Source: Stenocarpella maydis (taxonomy: Eukaryota > Ascomycota > Sordariomycetes > Diaporthales > Diaporthaceae). Taken from it: a stretch of DNA of 64,000 nucleotides. Shown piece after piece: positions 32,449 through 44,228 of this stretch. The translations under genes and the position numbers were made by a program. The stretch is from the NCBI GenBank assembly GCA_002270565.1, contig NQMI01000002.1, forward strand, positions 310,001 to 374,000, written 5' to 3'. Below the pieces are notes generated by a model. That model did not search any database, was not told the DNA's origin, and saw nothing but the letters and a program-made list of their open reading frames with translations. Numbering within the stretch: the first letter of the stretch is position 1; every line of letters starts with the position of its first letter.

Positions 32449-33645
32449 ATGTCCCTCGAGGTCATTTACGTGACGCGGCACGGCGTAAGTGCCAATGTCT
32501 CCAGATCCAGAGCTCACATTCTCCTCGGCCGGCGGTCTTCGCCCGCAGATGCTTCTGCTCCATCCGCCGCGGAACCCGGCTGACCTTGCTGCGCCCATCC
32601 TGCAGTTCAGGTCCAATTGGCTTGTCGACAACTCTGGCAACTACTCGTCCTACCTCAAGTCACCTACCGGCATCGCCACTGATCCAGCCTTGACATCACA
32701 TGGCGTTGACCAGGCTCACGAGCTCGCTGCCCACCTGATGACCCTTGACCCACCTGTGGAACGCGTCTACTCCAGCCCTTATTACCGCTGCTTGCAGACG
32801 GTCGAGCCCTTCGTTAGCCTGTGGTCCCAGTCTCCCAGGACCAACGTTACCAGCAAGCCCGCCATCTTGGGGGAGGCTGGCCTGTCCGAGTGGTACGGAT
32901 CTGCCTCCTTCGAGCACCCGACCTCTGCCAGCAGCGACATGCTGGCCGAGCTGTTCCCGGCCTTTGACAAATCCTACGCGCCGCTTGTGTCGCCCTCGAG
33001 GACCGGGGAATCCATCGATCAGCTGCATGACCGCGTGGCCTTGACCATGGACGCACTCATCAAGCAGTGCGACAATGAAGGCGTGCGAGCTGTGCTGCTG
33101 TGCTCGCACGCGGCTACTGTCATTGCCCTGGGCCGTGTCCTCACCGGGAATATGCCCGACAACGTCGAGGCCGAGGACTTCCGGGCGTTTACCTGCGGCT
33201 TGTCCGTATTCAAGAGGCGCCCAGATGCAAGATGCGATGCTCCCGGCGAAGGCGCTGCCGCGTCTGCCCCGCGCACCCTTGGGAACGTTCCGGCGCTAAC
33301 TTCACAGGCTACTGCAAGCCCTAGTGGTTACAGCAATAGCCTAGCCGATCCATCTTCAGCACGAGTGGACTGGAAGGGTGGGAGAGGAGTCGGGGGCGGG
33401 TGGCTTTGCGAAGTGAACGGCGACTGCAGCTTCCTCTCGGGTGGTGAGGAGAGGGGATGGTGAGTGGTTTCTCTACGCTTCCCGCCCTCACACTGAGTTG
33501 CCGTGTCTTGATCCATTGCTAATGACTCAGGCGCTTTTCTGGAGATGAATCTTTTGCCAGCGCTGGCAAAAAAGGCGCGCAGCAAGACGCAGGGGTGGAA
33601 CTTGGGGTTGTTATCGAGGGCAAGAGTCGTGACCCCAGACTGTAA
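32449..33645 (+). CDS. TFC7: Histidine-phosphatase-fold protein, TFIIIC tau55 (Tfc7)-like (334 aa)
   Basis: Exons 32449-32484, 32606-33459 and 33531-33645 (introns 121 and 71 nt). The first exon encodes MSLEVIYVTRHG, carrying the phosphohistidine motif RHG (His11). The second catalytic histidine is in CSHAATV (His180), and the EAGLSEWYG and SSPYYRCLQT segments match the phosphoglycerate-mutase-like fold. After a variable linker, a C-terminal segment from about residue 270 (GGGWLCEVNGDCSFL, then SGGEERGWRFSGDESF) resembles the C-terminal domain of fungal tau55/TFIIIC-sub6 proteins that bind tau95. Yeast tau55 has the same two-part layout within TFIIIC, which recruits Pol III to tRNA genes. The alternative is a stand-alone phosphatase. 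Fold is secure, TFIIIC membership fairly likely. Confidence 0.8.
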
Positions 33646-36102
33646 AAACCTGTCCCCCTGTTGAGAATAGCACCCAGGCAACGCAGAAGACTCCAGGCCA
33701 CACTTTGCTTCTTCTATGAGCACGCGCACGGGCACAGGATACATCATTCGACATTTCACTAGTTCCATGCGGGCGTCGAGATGCACCTTTTGACCTGATT
33801 CTGCTTCGGGCCAGCTGCACGCTCTGTTCCGGTCTCTGTTGACGGCCTCGAAAGAGATGAGGCTCCTCCACCTTGCCAGGCGGAGGTGTCGTGTAACACA
33901 GAGTCTGGAGGGGTGTGGAACTGGGTGATTGGCCGACGGAAGGAGCCTCGCGATCGGCACGACGTTTTTTTTTTTTTGCCACACTGCAACAGGCCTATTG
34001 CTTTTGATGGGGGACACCACTAAGGACGCACCTCCTGGGGTGGCTGTGGGGAACGACCAAGTCATCAGGGCCCTGAGACACGGGTCTTCTCCTCCACGGG
34101 CCGCAGGGCAGTCGACCGCCAGCGGCTGTGAGCTTTCGAAATTGCCCGTGATGCGCTCCCTTGCTGGTCAACAAAGCAACTACGTGCCCCTCAGAAATCT
34201 CTCTGGAAAGAAACATCGATGCCGCGCTTGTGTCCTGGGGATTTACTATATATATTTTGTCGCTCTTCAGTGCGTAGATCGGGCGTACCGATCTGCGTCG
34301 ATCAGACAAGGAAAAGCAGTAGGGACGGCTCAGCAGCAGCACCTTAAAGCTGCCGATTCCGCAATAGAGAACCACTGTGTATCCGGATGACACATCGACA
34401 AGGTACAATCGTTGCTGTCCTGGACCGACCATGTCAGTGTTGTTTGAGAGTATTCTCACAGTCAAGCAACGTAAATCACCCCTCGAAGGTCGACTTTTGG
34501 GCCTTGTGAGCAAAACCCGCTTGCGAGAAACGGAACCATGGCATTAGGCAATGCTTCTTAAGCGTGGGTGACTTGAGTATCGGCTCACTCACTCACTTAC
34601 TCACTCGCTCGCAAGGTGCAGGAAGTCCGGTGGTAGCAAATCCGGTGCAATATCAAAAGGCAATCAACCGGCCAAAGATGCACTGTACACAGTACTCAGG
34701 GCATTGCCAATTGGAGATGAGGACAACCAATCATACTACTCTACCTCAGACCCAGTCTAGCTACTAGAGGACATGGCCCGTTTTGTCGAACCAGAACACC
34801 CCTGCCCCCTCTCCACCATCTCATGGGTCCAGACCTCAGTGCAAAGAGGCTGGGCGATGGACCAATCAGACCCAACCTGGCGGCTGTCAGTGCTCCCAGA
34901 GACAAAGCTGTCATGGCTTTGGCAGATGCCAGAATTAGCTCACCCTTCTTTTTCATTCGGGCTCTGAACAATATGATCTCGGCACCGAAGGCCATCCTTG
35001 AAATTCAAAAACACGCTAAGCACTGGCCCAGAAAGTATCTTATCATCTGGCTTCGCGAACCAACACCTCGTCTCCGGGGGAAGCCGTGCTCTGTGGCTCC
35101 CATTCCGAGCACCTGACGTGGAGAGTGTGCGTGCACGTGTGCGGCGTAGCGAGATGTCTGCGGGCCGGATACTGGCTCTCTGATCCTCGATTAGCGACGC
35201 GAGTTTATCGAAACGAACCTTGGTCGAGGTAGAAGAACCCATATACCAGAGAAGCTAGTTGTCGACAACACACCAGGTCTGAATCAAGCCCTCGGGCCAT
35301 GAGTTCCAGGCCCAGGTCAAGCAATCGGACAGTTCGTCCGCATGCTAATCCCAAAGCGGGATACCCTACAGAATCAAAACATGAAACCTCCTTTGGCCGT
35401 GGACACGGCAGACAATCGCTACAGAGTGGCAATTGCCGTCGAGGTCCACTCGTGCGACGCACCAACATCAACAAAAGTGTGTCGCCCTTGCCTGCATCTT
35501 TTGATGAACGAGATGCTTCTGCCTTGATTCGCCAACCAGTCCCGAGCCGTTGAGTGCTAGCAAGATGTTTGTCTACCAGCACTAGCTGGTTCCTTACTAG
35601 CTTGGGGGACGCCTTCCATGCCGACCATGCAATAACCGAAGCTGGTGCACAACCCAAAGCGCCTCGACGTCCATCGGCCGCTTGACAAGACGGCATATAC
35701 CACCGCCGACGGGCGAGAGGTACCTTGGCCCTCAGACTGGAGGTGGTTCGCTTTGTCCGAGCCACATAATCCCATTGTGCCAGGGCCCATGACGACGAGG
35801 TGCTCAGGGATGGAGGGCAGCTTATCTTGGAGCCTTCCGAGGGTCACTCTCTGGGCGGCCACCCTGCTCTGTGGCCTGGCGGAATATCCCAGATCTATCA
35901 GAAGTGACAGGATCTCCAGATCAGCAGTGGTAGATACGCGAAGCTCGCTTCCTCAGATCTCATATATACCCGAGGCCCTGGAGATCTCGCTTCGGTCACA
36001 TCTCAGTTCCCACTCATCCTTTGTTCTTCAACAAGTACCCATTTGTCTGTATCGTCTGGGTCAAACTCACGGCGTGTGCTCTTCCATACTTTCTCCGGCA
36101 CA
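33646..36102. other. Intergenic between tau55-like gene and 459-residue gene
   Basis: 2.5 kb without recognised genes. Frames such as 33929-34390 and 35645-36106 show no domain and run through stop-rich neighbours. A 12-T run occurs near 33966-33977. The final about 150 nt are probably the leader of the next gene. Confidence 0.4.
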
Positions 36103-37768
36103 ATGATCCAACCGCAAGCCAGGCCCTTCTTCCCGAGGCAGGAGGCGGGCAGGACGTTGCCCTCCCTTGGCCTTAACCAGCAGGACCGTCACAGACTCGA
36201 GGGTCTCGCAGACGCTGCCGTCTGCCTCCAGGAGCCGGGTGTCTACTCCACTGCCAGCTCTCCCTCAAGCCCTGACTTCCAGGAGTACACCTTCGGTATG
36301 TGTAATCCAGCCGCGGCATGGCTTCTGTGCTCGCCACTCCTATGCTTACCAAAACCCCAGGGAATCGGACTCCGGGTTCGAAAGAGCCAAATTCGTATGG
36401 AATCCCTTCCATACAGAGCTTGTTCGCCATTGCGGACGGGGACCAGCCACGGAGCTATGGTTTCGACCCTCCGGCATCCCAGCGTAGCTTCAGGAGGCCA
36501 AGTACAGGCTCCGAGGTCTCGTTCCAGGGGAGCTTCGCCAGCGTCCCCGAGCTGTCACGCATGTCGACGGCCAGCCCACCTCCCACCCTTGTCCCAAGGA
36601 CACCAGAGGCACAGCATAGTATCGGGCCGGGAGACAGCCTCCAGGTAAAAATCACACTAGGTGAGCTACAGGACCAGCTCAAGGCAATCGAGGCTACAAA
36701 CAAGAGAATGCTCCAGCCCGCCCGTGGACGGAGGTCACCCTCCCGCCAGGCGCCATACTCGGCCGCGACCGACATCGGACGCCATGCCAACAACAGCAAC
36801 AACAACCAGGGCGCCCGGGCCGGGGCACAGCTCAAGAGCAAGAAGAAGAAGCCGCACTTCAACCTGCGGTACCCCAGATCGGTCAAGCTGTTCATCCTAT
36901 ACTACAAGGAGGACTGCGGGTGGGGGTGGAAGCCGATCAATAAGCGGCGGGTGGACCTGCTGCCGGTGCTGTACCGCGGCGGGTACAAGCCCGAGATCGA
37001 GGAAAACCGCGAGGTCGCGGGCATCAACGGCTTCTACTATCGGCTGAACGAGGTGATGCCGGCGCTGACGCCCGACGGCAGCGGGCTGCGCTTTGTCGAG
37101 CGCGATGGCCGCTCGTGGGAGCTGACGGTGCCGCAGAAGTGCCGCAGGGGCGGCAGGGCGGACAGGGACGCCGACGAGGGGGCGAGGAAGGGGGCCAGGA
37201 CGAGGGACAACAAGGAAGACACCGAGGCGAGGCACAGGGGCATGGTGTACAGGTACCCGGAGGAGGTCGTCTACTACTGGGACGAGTTCGTGAAGCACTT
37301 TGTGCCGCAAGCCAAGCAGGCCGAACTCTACTCGCAGGCGAAGAGGTTTTGTAAGTACTGCTCCTCGCTCACGAGCCCCCCCTCCCTCGCGGGGTCCTAC
37401 CCACCCTCAGCCTTCGCTGGAAGTCATGAGCAGGTGGGCGACAATGAGCACGGCTCCGTTCGTATGCCGTATCCCCCTGCCTCGCAAGGCCGACGCACTT
37501 CGCCGCATCCCACCTGCGTCCCAACGCGCACCCAAAGAAGAGACGAAGCTAACGGCGTCTGGTGGGAACAGGCGAGGTCCGCGCCGAGCAGAGAAGGGAA
37601 AGGGGCGTGCCGCAGTGGTCGCCCGAGAATGAGGATGACAGGGTGTGGCACACGAACCCGCCCAACTCGAAAAGCAAGACCCCAAGGGCGAGGGACCGCG
37701 AGACAGATGAAGTTCTGCCCGAGCTTATGCGCGCTTGCGAGCTGGGCACTGCAATGGAGACGGGCTGA
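36103..37768 (+). CDS. Conserved-looking protein of unknown function (459 aa)
   Basis: Exons 36103-36295, 36361-37350 and 37572-37768 (introns 65 and 221 nt); phases agree at both joins and each join gives uninterrupted sequence. I do not recognise the family. Residues 1-200 are disordered, Ser/Pro-rich, with one amphipathic stretch (DSLQVKITLGELQDQLKAIE). A basic patch KSKKKK (223-228) precedes a compact block, about 229-320, rich in Tyr/Trp (YPRSVKLFILYYKEDCGWGW, then GINGFYYRLNEVMP). A second block, about 350-420, has YRYPEEVVYYWDEFVKHFVP and SPENEDDRVWHTNPP. The pattern suggests a globular, perhaps nuclear, protein. It converges with IWR1. Confidence 0.75.
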
Positions 37769-38200
37769 AACTGTACTTGTTCATCCGTGGCCCAATCTAC
37801 CATCAGATTTCGACCGGGACGAAATGAAATCTCCACTTCCTTCTTACCTGAGAGGAACTGGTATACTGATGATGAGATTGTCACGAAGCTGTCGACATTG
37901 AGAAAGGGCGGGGGGGGGGGGCTGCAACAAAGAAACATGGGGTTTGGGAACAAAAAGTCGAATTCAAGTAACTGTGGTTTTGGGTATTCTGGATACTCAC
38001 AGCACTCTGTGGCCAGAGCCGGTCAGCGAATTATTTACAATACCTGTACATGTATGTACAATGAAATGGATTGGAACCAGTTTAGTAGTCCACAGGACAT
38101 CGCCTGTCTGACGACGCATTGGCTGTAAACGTCCTCGGTTTGAGGTCAATTTGGGCCCTCGTCCAGGGCCAGGACCCTTCAGTCTGTGGCTCAGGGCTGC
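37769..38200. other. Convergent intergenic region, 459-residue gene / IWR1
   Basis: 3' flanks of both genes. A run of 10 or more G lies at about 37911-37921. No coding or RNA feature seen. Confidence 0.4.
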
Positions 38201-39700
38201 CTAAAAGGCAGCAGGGGGCCGAACCCCAAAGCGTGCCCGAAATAGGTCAGGCTCTCCGTCGTGGTCAAGGGTGATGTCATCTCGCTCGTCATACTCCTCC
38301 AGGTCAGATGCGTTGCCGGTACGGTACTGGTACGCCGCTCGGTTGTACTCATCTTCCGAGTCGACCTCCTCATCTGGATAGTCCGCTGCATAGTAATCCT
38401 CGGCTGTAGCATGATTAGCAGGTTGAAATGCTCACGAATTTGCTAAGTCGACAGGTGCGTCGTGCGCTCACCATTCTCGTCCTCGTCGTCCTCGGGCCAC
38501 TCATCGTCACTATCTCCCTCCACACCGAAGAAGAAGTCCACGTCGGGCTCGTTGTCGAAGACAAGCAAGCCGACCTTCTCGGGGGCTAGGTCCTTGTCCA
38601 GGCTGTGGGCTGCGACACGAACATAAGTCTCAATGACATACTCATCGTCACTGAGGCTCTCATAGTCCTCCTCAGCAGTTGGTATAACTGCTGCAGTTTC
38701 CGGCTGTGCAGCGGCGACCTCGGGATGCCGCTCCGCGTAGCGCTTTGCAGGAGCCCTGGGCTTGAATTTGGACGCCTGTGGTGATATGGCTGACAACGCC
38801 TTCCGGGCAGCAGCAGCAGCCGCCTTCCGATCGCGCTCCTCGATCCTGGCCAGATTCTCACCGATCTGCTGCATCACAAACTCATTCATGCTTCGAGTAA
38901 GTTCGTCCATGTCCGAGGCCTGGTCCCTTTGGAGCGACTCTGGAACTTCTTTCTTGATCGCGTGCGTACGCCTGCCCTCTGCCCCCTTTCTGTCTGAGCC
39001 CGGTAACTTTTGCTTCCTCGCAGGAGTGCTACCTCCAGATACCCCATCCTTCCCCGGGTCCCCAGCCGCCGAGGAACTGTCCGCGTCGGTCATTTGCACA
39101 TCTTCGGTCCTCGTTCTCTTGTGGCCACGCTCCACAAAGACGGTCGCAGGTGTCTTAAACCTCGACCTCTTGCCGGTGGACACGCCCGGACTAAAGAGAG
39201 GCGATGGGACAAGCGATTCCCGGGACATGTGGAATCGGCGTGGCTCCGAAGCGGGCTTAGATTTCGACACGCTGGGTGGCACTGCGGAGACGGCAGGTGT
39301 GGCGGGGTTTTCCTTGTGCGACTTTGGAGGGCCTTGGGCCGCCGTGTCCGGCTTGGAATCGTGTGGGCGGGTCGTCCTTTCGACATGGCGATTCTCGTCT
39401 CCGGGCTTGGACGCATGGATGACAGGCAGGAGTGCACTGGGCGGCCTACGACTTGGACTTCTCTCGTCGTCGGCCGGAAGTTGGGTCCTCCGCTGATAGA
39501 TGTATGCGTCACTACGGGGTCGCTTCCTGTCACCGTCGACACCTTTCGCGCGAGTCAGTAGGATGAAGCTGACAGCCAGGCAGAAGATGCGGTGGATGTT
39601 ACGGACGAAGGTAGTCGACAACGCCTTCATCGTCGTCATCGGTGGCCTTGCGCTTCTTAACCAGGCGCTTTACCTGGATGATTTCAGGGGGGAGGGACAT
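38201..39700 (-). CDS. IWR1: RNA polymerase II nuclear import factor Iwr1 (455 aa)
   Basis: Exons 39700-39607, 39542-38472 and 38403-38201 (introns 64 and 68 nt). Iwr1 binds assembled RNA polymerase II in the cytoplasm and directs it into the nucleus through an N-terminal NLS. The N-terminus MSLPPEIIQVKRLVKKRK and, across the first junction, VDYLRVDGDRKRPRSD match the Iwr1 layout. The conserved acidic C-terminal core is present: DDEYVIETYVR, VGLLVFDNEPDVDFFFG, then DENAEDYYAADYPDEEVDSE across the second junction. The middle is a long disordered region with a helical stretch (SMNEFVMQQIGENLARIEER). The first donor is GTCCGT, a weak match, chosen because it alone keeps frame and family pattern. 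It is divergent from the CBM48 gene. Confidence 0.9.
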
Positions 39701-41158
39701 GGTGGGTAAATAACTAAGTAACTTGTGTCTTGGAACTGAAAACGCGTTACGGGAGTTGACGCGACGACGACGGGACAGCAGAGTCGTGATGGAATGTGGT
39801 GGAATGAATGGTGGGGACAATACGCCGAGGCTCAGGGAATGCAAGTCCGGGAGCGGTGACCTGCTGACTCTGCCCTGCAGAGCTGCTGGTGAGGAAAAGG
39901 AAAAAAAAAAAAAAAAAAAAGAGGTCAGACCCATGTCTTATCGTTATCCGCACCCCTGCTGGCGAGGTGACGTAGCCATGTCGACTCCACAGAACAGCAC
40001 ACATTCGATCCATCCAAGGTACTGGACATGTACCGAAGCGCTGAGGTACTTGGGCTGATAGGAACCCACCACATCTGGGATCAACAAAGACGGTGCCCTC
40101 AGTGAAGCTTGATGGTTGCTGGGTCTCCCTCGCAGCAGGATCAGGGTCACCCTGCCGCGCGGATCACCAATGCTTGACTGTCAAGAATGGACGGGACTGA
40201 GCTTCTACTTGTAGATGTAGACTCTAACATGTGATTGTGAGGTGCGGGCCTACCGGATAGGTTACGAAGAACATTGAAATGCCCTCTATGCCGCGTTCAG
40301 CCACGACGGTGATTTCGGAATAACCTCCAAAATTCTAATCCTAGTGTGACAGCGAAACCAACGCCATGGTCTCAACAGCCTGTCTCACTTAGACCAGGGG
40401 CGGGCAGAGCTATGCGCACAAGTACTTGTAACTGCTGGCTAGCCGCCGGCCTACCGCTGGTGGACTATGCAGTTCATAGCACCACCAATCACGGCTAGGC
40501 GATGTGATGGGTGATAGGCACTCGTCAGCCCATACATACATAGTATAGGAGTATGCCGTAGGCCTCGACCGTTTTGCCCGGCTTCTTCCATAAATCGTTT
40601 ACTGATAAACAAGGCCGGGTCGAGCTGGGCTGTGCGTGTTGCTTGCACACCGAGTACATCGCAGTACTTGTCGCGCAGCTGGAAAGCCACTTTTCCAACC
40701 CCATGCAACTCCCCAGGAAAGCTGCCCGCCCCCACCAGCCCGCATATATACCAACTCCAAGGCGGGAAACAAGCTCGGGGCATAGCTCATGCGCGTCTGC
40801 CAGACGAACGGATCAAGCCACTGCCCACCTGCACCCCCTCCCCCAGGATTTTACCCACCCCAACATAACACAACAACCACCAACACCGAGGGGAATTCTC
40901 CAGAACCCTCTCTCCTGTCCTGTCACGCTTCACATCCATCAGAAGGCTACATCGTCCGTCTCTCAGGTCTACTGACTGCCGAGGTTGGCAGACTCGAAGC
41001 ATTCAGCCAGGCACTATACTCTTTCTTCACCTTCGTGATCCCTGGCTAGAGCCTGCCCTACAACCACCACCACCAAGCACGCCATCAACGCACAAGGAAT
41101 CCTTCCCTCTTGCGTAGCTCCGGCAACCTCAGCATCATCTAATTCAGCTTCCTGCATC
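39701..41158. other. Divergent promoter region, IWR1 / CBM48 protein
   Basis: 1.46 kb between start codons. The IWR1-proximal side carries a 20-A tract (39901-39920). The CBM48-proximal 400 nt are C/A-rich with TATATA near 40744, 415 nt before the start codon, consistent with a promoter plus a long leader. No gene found. Confidence 0.45.
39901..39920. promoter_or_regulatory. Poly(dA:dT) tract in the divergent promoter
   Basis: Twenty consecutive A (T on the IWR1 strand) about 200 bp upstream of the IWR1 start codon. Such tracts disfavour nucleosomes in fungal promoters; its role here is inferred. Confidence 0.5.
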
Positions 41159-43769
41159 ATGGCGGACAACAAGGTTCCCGTCACCATCGCCTACCGAAAC
41201 CCCGGAACTCAGCCCCCGCTCTTTGTCGCTGGAACCTTCTCCCACCCACAATGGGTGCCTCAGGAGATGGATTGTGCCACCGGTGACGACGGAGTATTCA
41301 CCTTCTCCAAAACCTTCTCAGCCGACCCCGAGGCCAAAATCCAGTACAAGTTCCGCGTCGGCCCGGGAGACTGGTGGGTCCTTGATGAGACTGCACCTAC
41401 TGGTATTCTATCAAACTCCACCATCTTCTGACCTTTGGCTAACACACTGCAGTCACCGACGGTGCCGGCCATACAAATAACTTGATCGAGGCCCCATCTG
41501 CCCAAGAACCAAAACCCGAGGAGCCGATCCAACCCACAATGAATGACAACGAACTGTCGAGCACAAACCATGGCCATCAGGCCGTACAGCCGGTTCCAAG
41601 GCTCGAAGCTCTCAAGGCGGCCGGCAAGATCGACCGATCGGCCACCAGCACCCCCGAGTATGCAAGGACTGCAGCAGAAGTAGCCGACTCGGCGGCATTG
41701 GTCGACCCACCCACTCCTCAGCCCGAGACTGTGGATATAGTTGTGCCCCCTCCGACTCAAGAGGCTGCTGATACCGCCGCCGAGGTCGCTGATCCAGCTG
41801 AAGGCCTCAATACTAGCTTAGTAAGCATTCCTGAATCACACGGTCTAACGCGATTTCCTTTCTTTTGAAAATAAAAGAAAGCAAAGGAAAGGAAAAGAAA
41901 AAGAAACTAACAATTCTGATAGGCCGAGGAGACGACGGAAAATCCACAGAAGACCATGGCGGTAATCATGGAGGACCTCCCAAAAGAGAACCTTGATATT
42001 GCTGGGTTTAGCAATGACCCTGAACCAGTGCCGTTGTTTGCCCGTAAGTACAGGCTCGCTTCTCATATTTCCCATCAAGGGAGATTTCATTATGATCCCA
42101 TCAGGTGACTGATACTTGGCAGATGAATGTGCGGGCCTCTATGAAGACGATGAGATTCCTGGAGTGCCAGAGGAAGAACGCATAGCCGAGATCTCGAATG
42201 GGAACGCCAAGGACCAAGCCAAGGAGGACCTGGATGACCCAACGCTTGAGCGGTTCCCTACCTCCAAAGATGAAATACTTGCTACTGTCAGAAAGGTTGG
42301 GACCGGTCTCAATGCCAATCAGACAACGAACGAAGGTGTCCCACCGTCCCCAGTCTTTCGATCAACGACTCGAAGCAGTGGCGAAGGCCCTGGAGAGAAC
42401 ATCTCTCCCGAATTGAGCCCAGCGTCTTCCAAGGGGTCACAACACTTGTCCCTGCCCCAGGCACCTCCTCAGGGGGGCCTGCACGAGCGTTCTATCTCGG
42501 CGGTATCTCTCGGTTCTATCGCCGAGGACAATGAGCCCGATGCTTCGGCGGCCGAAGAAATTGCACCAATCGTCGAGCAAGCAGAAACCACTGAGGATAA
42601 TGAGCCCGATGCTTCGGTGGCTGAAGAAATCACAACAATCGTCGAGCAAGCAGAAACCACTGAGGATAATGAGCCCGATGCTTCGGCGGCCGAAGAAATC
42701 ACAACAATCGTCGAGCAAGCAGAAGCCACTGAGGATAATGAGCCCGATGCTTCGGCGGCCGAAGAAATCACAACAATCGTCGAGCAAGCAGAAACCACTG
42801 AGGATAATGAGCCCGATGCTTCGGCGGCCGAAGAAATTGCACCAATCGTCGAGCAAGCAGAAACCGCTGACGAGGTTATCAAAGTGGCCAAGGATGCAGA
42901 GGGCGATATTGCCCTTGATCCTGCAAAATCTGCCTCGCGACCAATGGTAACTGTCCCAAGTCCATCGGTCAAAAACAACAGCGACCTACACTCTCCACTT
43001 AGTGACGAGGATGAGGCTGTCGTGCTCAAGGATGACAAGGGAAAGGACAAGGGCGTGGAAAATGGACAGACGGGCCATCTGACGTCGGAGCGAGCAACCG
43101 CTCCTCAATCTGAGGAGCCTAGTAGTCCGAGTGAACCGGCACCAAACACGACAGAGCCGGATGAGGACGCAGGTCCGGCGACAGAGCTCGAGCCGGCGAC
43201 CCTGCCTGCTCCCCCAAGCCCCAAGATAGTGGTTTCGGAGGCTGAGGATATACAGCCTCAGGAGGTTCTTGACGAAGCACCATCATCCAATGGGAATGGG
43301 CACAAGGATATTCATCCTCCCCCCTCTTCCACTGCTGGAGAAGATGAGACTGGCTCTCGAAGCGAGCCGGCGGCCACGTCTTCTGCAATCGAGGAAAATC
43401 AGCCGTCCTCTTTGAAGAAGCGATCTGCTCCTCAGTCGGACTCCAGAGATCGGTCCGCCACGCCAGCCCTGATGCCGGACAATGAATGGGAGGCGGCCAA
43501 GAATGGGAACTGGTTCTCGGCCTTTTTCAGGCTGATATTTGTCGAATGGGTTGGTGGTTTCGTCAGTAGGCTGTGTGGGAGCAGACGCAAGACTACGTAA
43601 GAAGCCACCCCCTGACGTTGACAGATAAAACATTCCCGTTGATGTTGTTCGTCTTAGACTTGTCACGACAACCGTGGCCTTGGTCGCAATTGGGGCCACT
43701 TGGCTTTGGAACACCGAGGGTGGAGATTTCAAGGAAGATGCATTGCGAATGATACGGCGAGCAGATTGA
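41159..43769 (+). CDS. CBM48 (AMPK-type glycogen-binding) protein with repeats and C-terminal membrane anchor (772 aa)
   Basis: Exons 41159-41402, 41453-41820, 41923-42043, 42123-43596 and 43658-43769 (introns 50, 102, 79 and 61 nt). Residues 5-84 form a CBM48/AMPK-beta-like E-set domain: VTIAYRNPGTQPPLFVAGTF, KIQYKFRVGPGDWWVLDE, which in relatives binds glycogen-like glucans. Residues 85-378 are acidic and disordered. Residues 379-493 are five tandem 23-residue repeats (EDNEPDASAAEEI...EQAETT). Near the end, NWFSAFFRLIFVEWVGGFV and then TLVTTTVALVAIGATWLW (736-753) are hydrophobic, leaving a 19-residue tail, so the protein is probably membrane-anchored with its CBM in the cytosol. No enzyme domain is present. 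Function is inferred as a glycogen tether or scaffold. Confidence 0.88.
42524..42868 (+). repeat. Five tandem 69-bp coding repeats
   Basis: Five in-frame units of 69 bp (23 codons) start at 42524, 42593, 42662, 42731 and 42800. Nucleotide identity is very high even at third positions. Units 1 and 5 share EEIAPIVEQ and units 2-4 share EEITTIVEQ. The near identity indicates recent expansion or gene-conversion-like homogenisation. Confidence 0.97.
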
Positions 43770-44228
43770 TCTTTGGAGTCAGCATCGAACTTAACAGATA
43801 CTTCTAGGCGTGGAAGGTGACAGCTCACGTAGCATTGCAACAATTGTTGCTTTTTGTCTTTCGCGCTTGGCTGCATAAGTAGGTGAATTGTTTGGCGTCA
43901 AGTATATGGCAGTATGAAGAAGAAAAAACCCTTGGCCCTGTACGATATGATGGTGACAAATATGATATTAGTCCAGCATTTGAGAGACTGCTCCTAGGTG
44001 ACCAAACCGCAATTTCACTTCACACTATTAAATCCATGTTTGATGTTTGACGGAGCCGAGCGGGCCCACACTCGCAACGTGGGGAACCCCAGTCCGGTGG
44101 TGTGGATCAGCGCCAGGGATGTCTCCTTGACTGAAAATTTATTGAGATTGCGTCCAGTTCAAAGCTGCTGTGTATCTTTTATTTGATCTTTTCGCCCACG
44201 TCTCCGAGCCCCTGCCACACTGTCCATC
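43770..44228. other. Intergenic between CBM48 gene and MRH4
   Basis: Same-strand spacer of 459 bp holding the CBM48 3' UTR and the MRH4 promoter. No further feature recognised. Confidence 0.4.
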
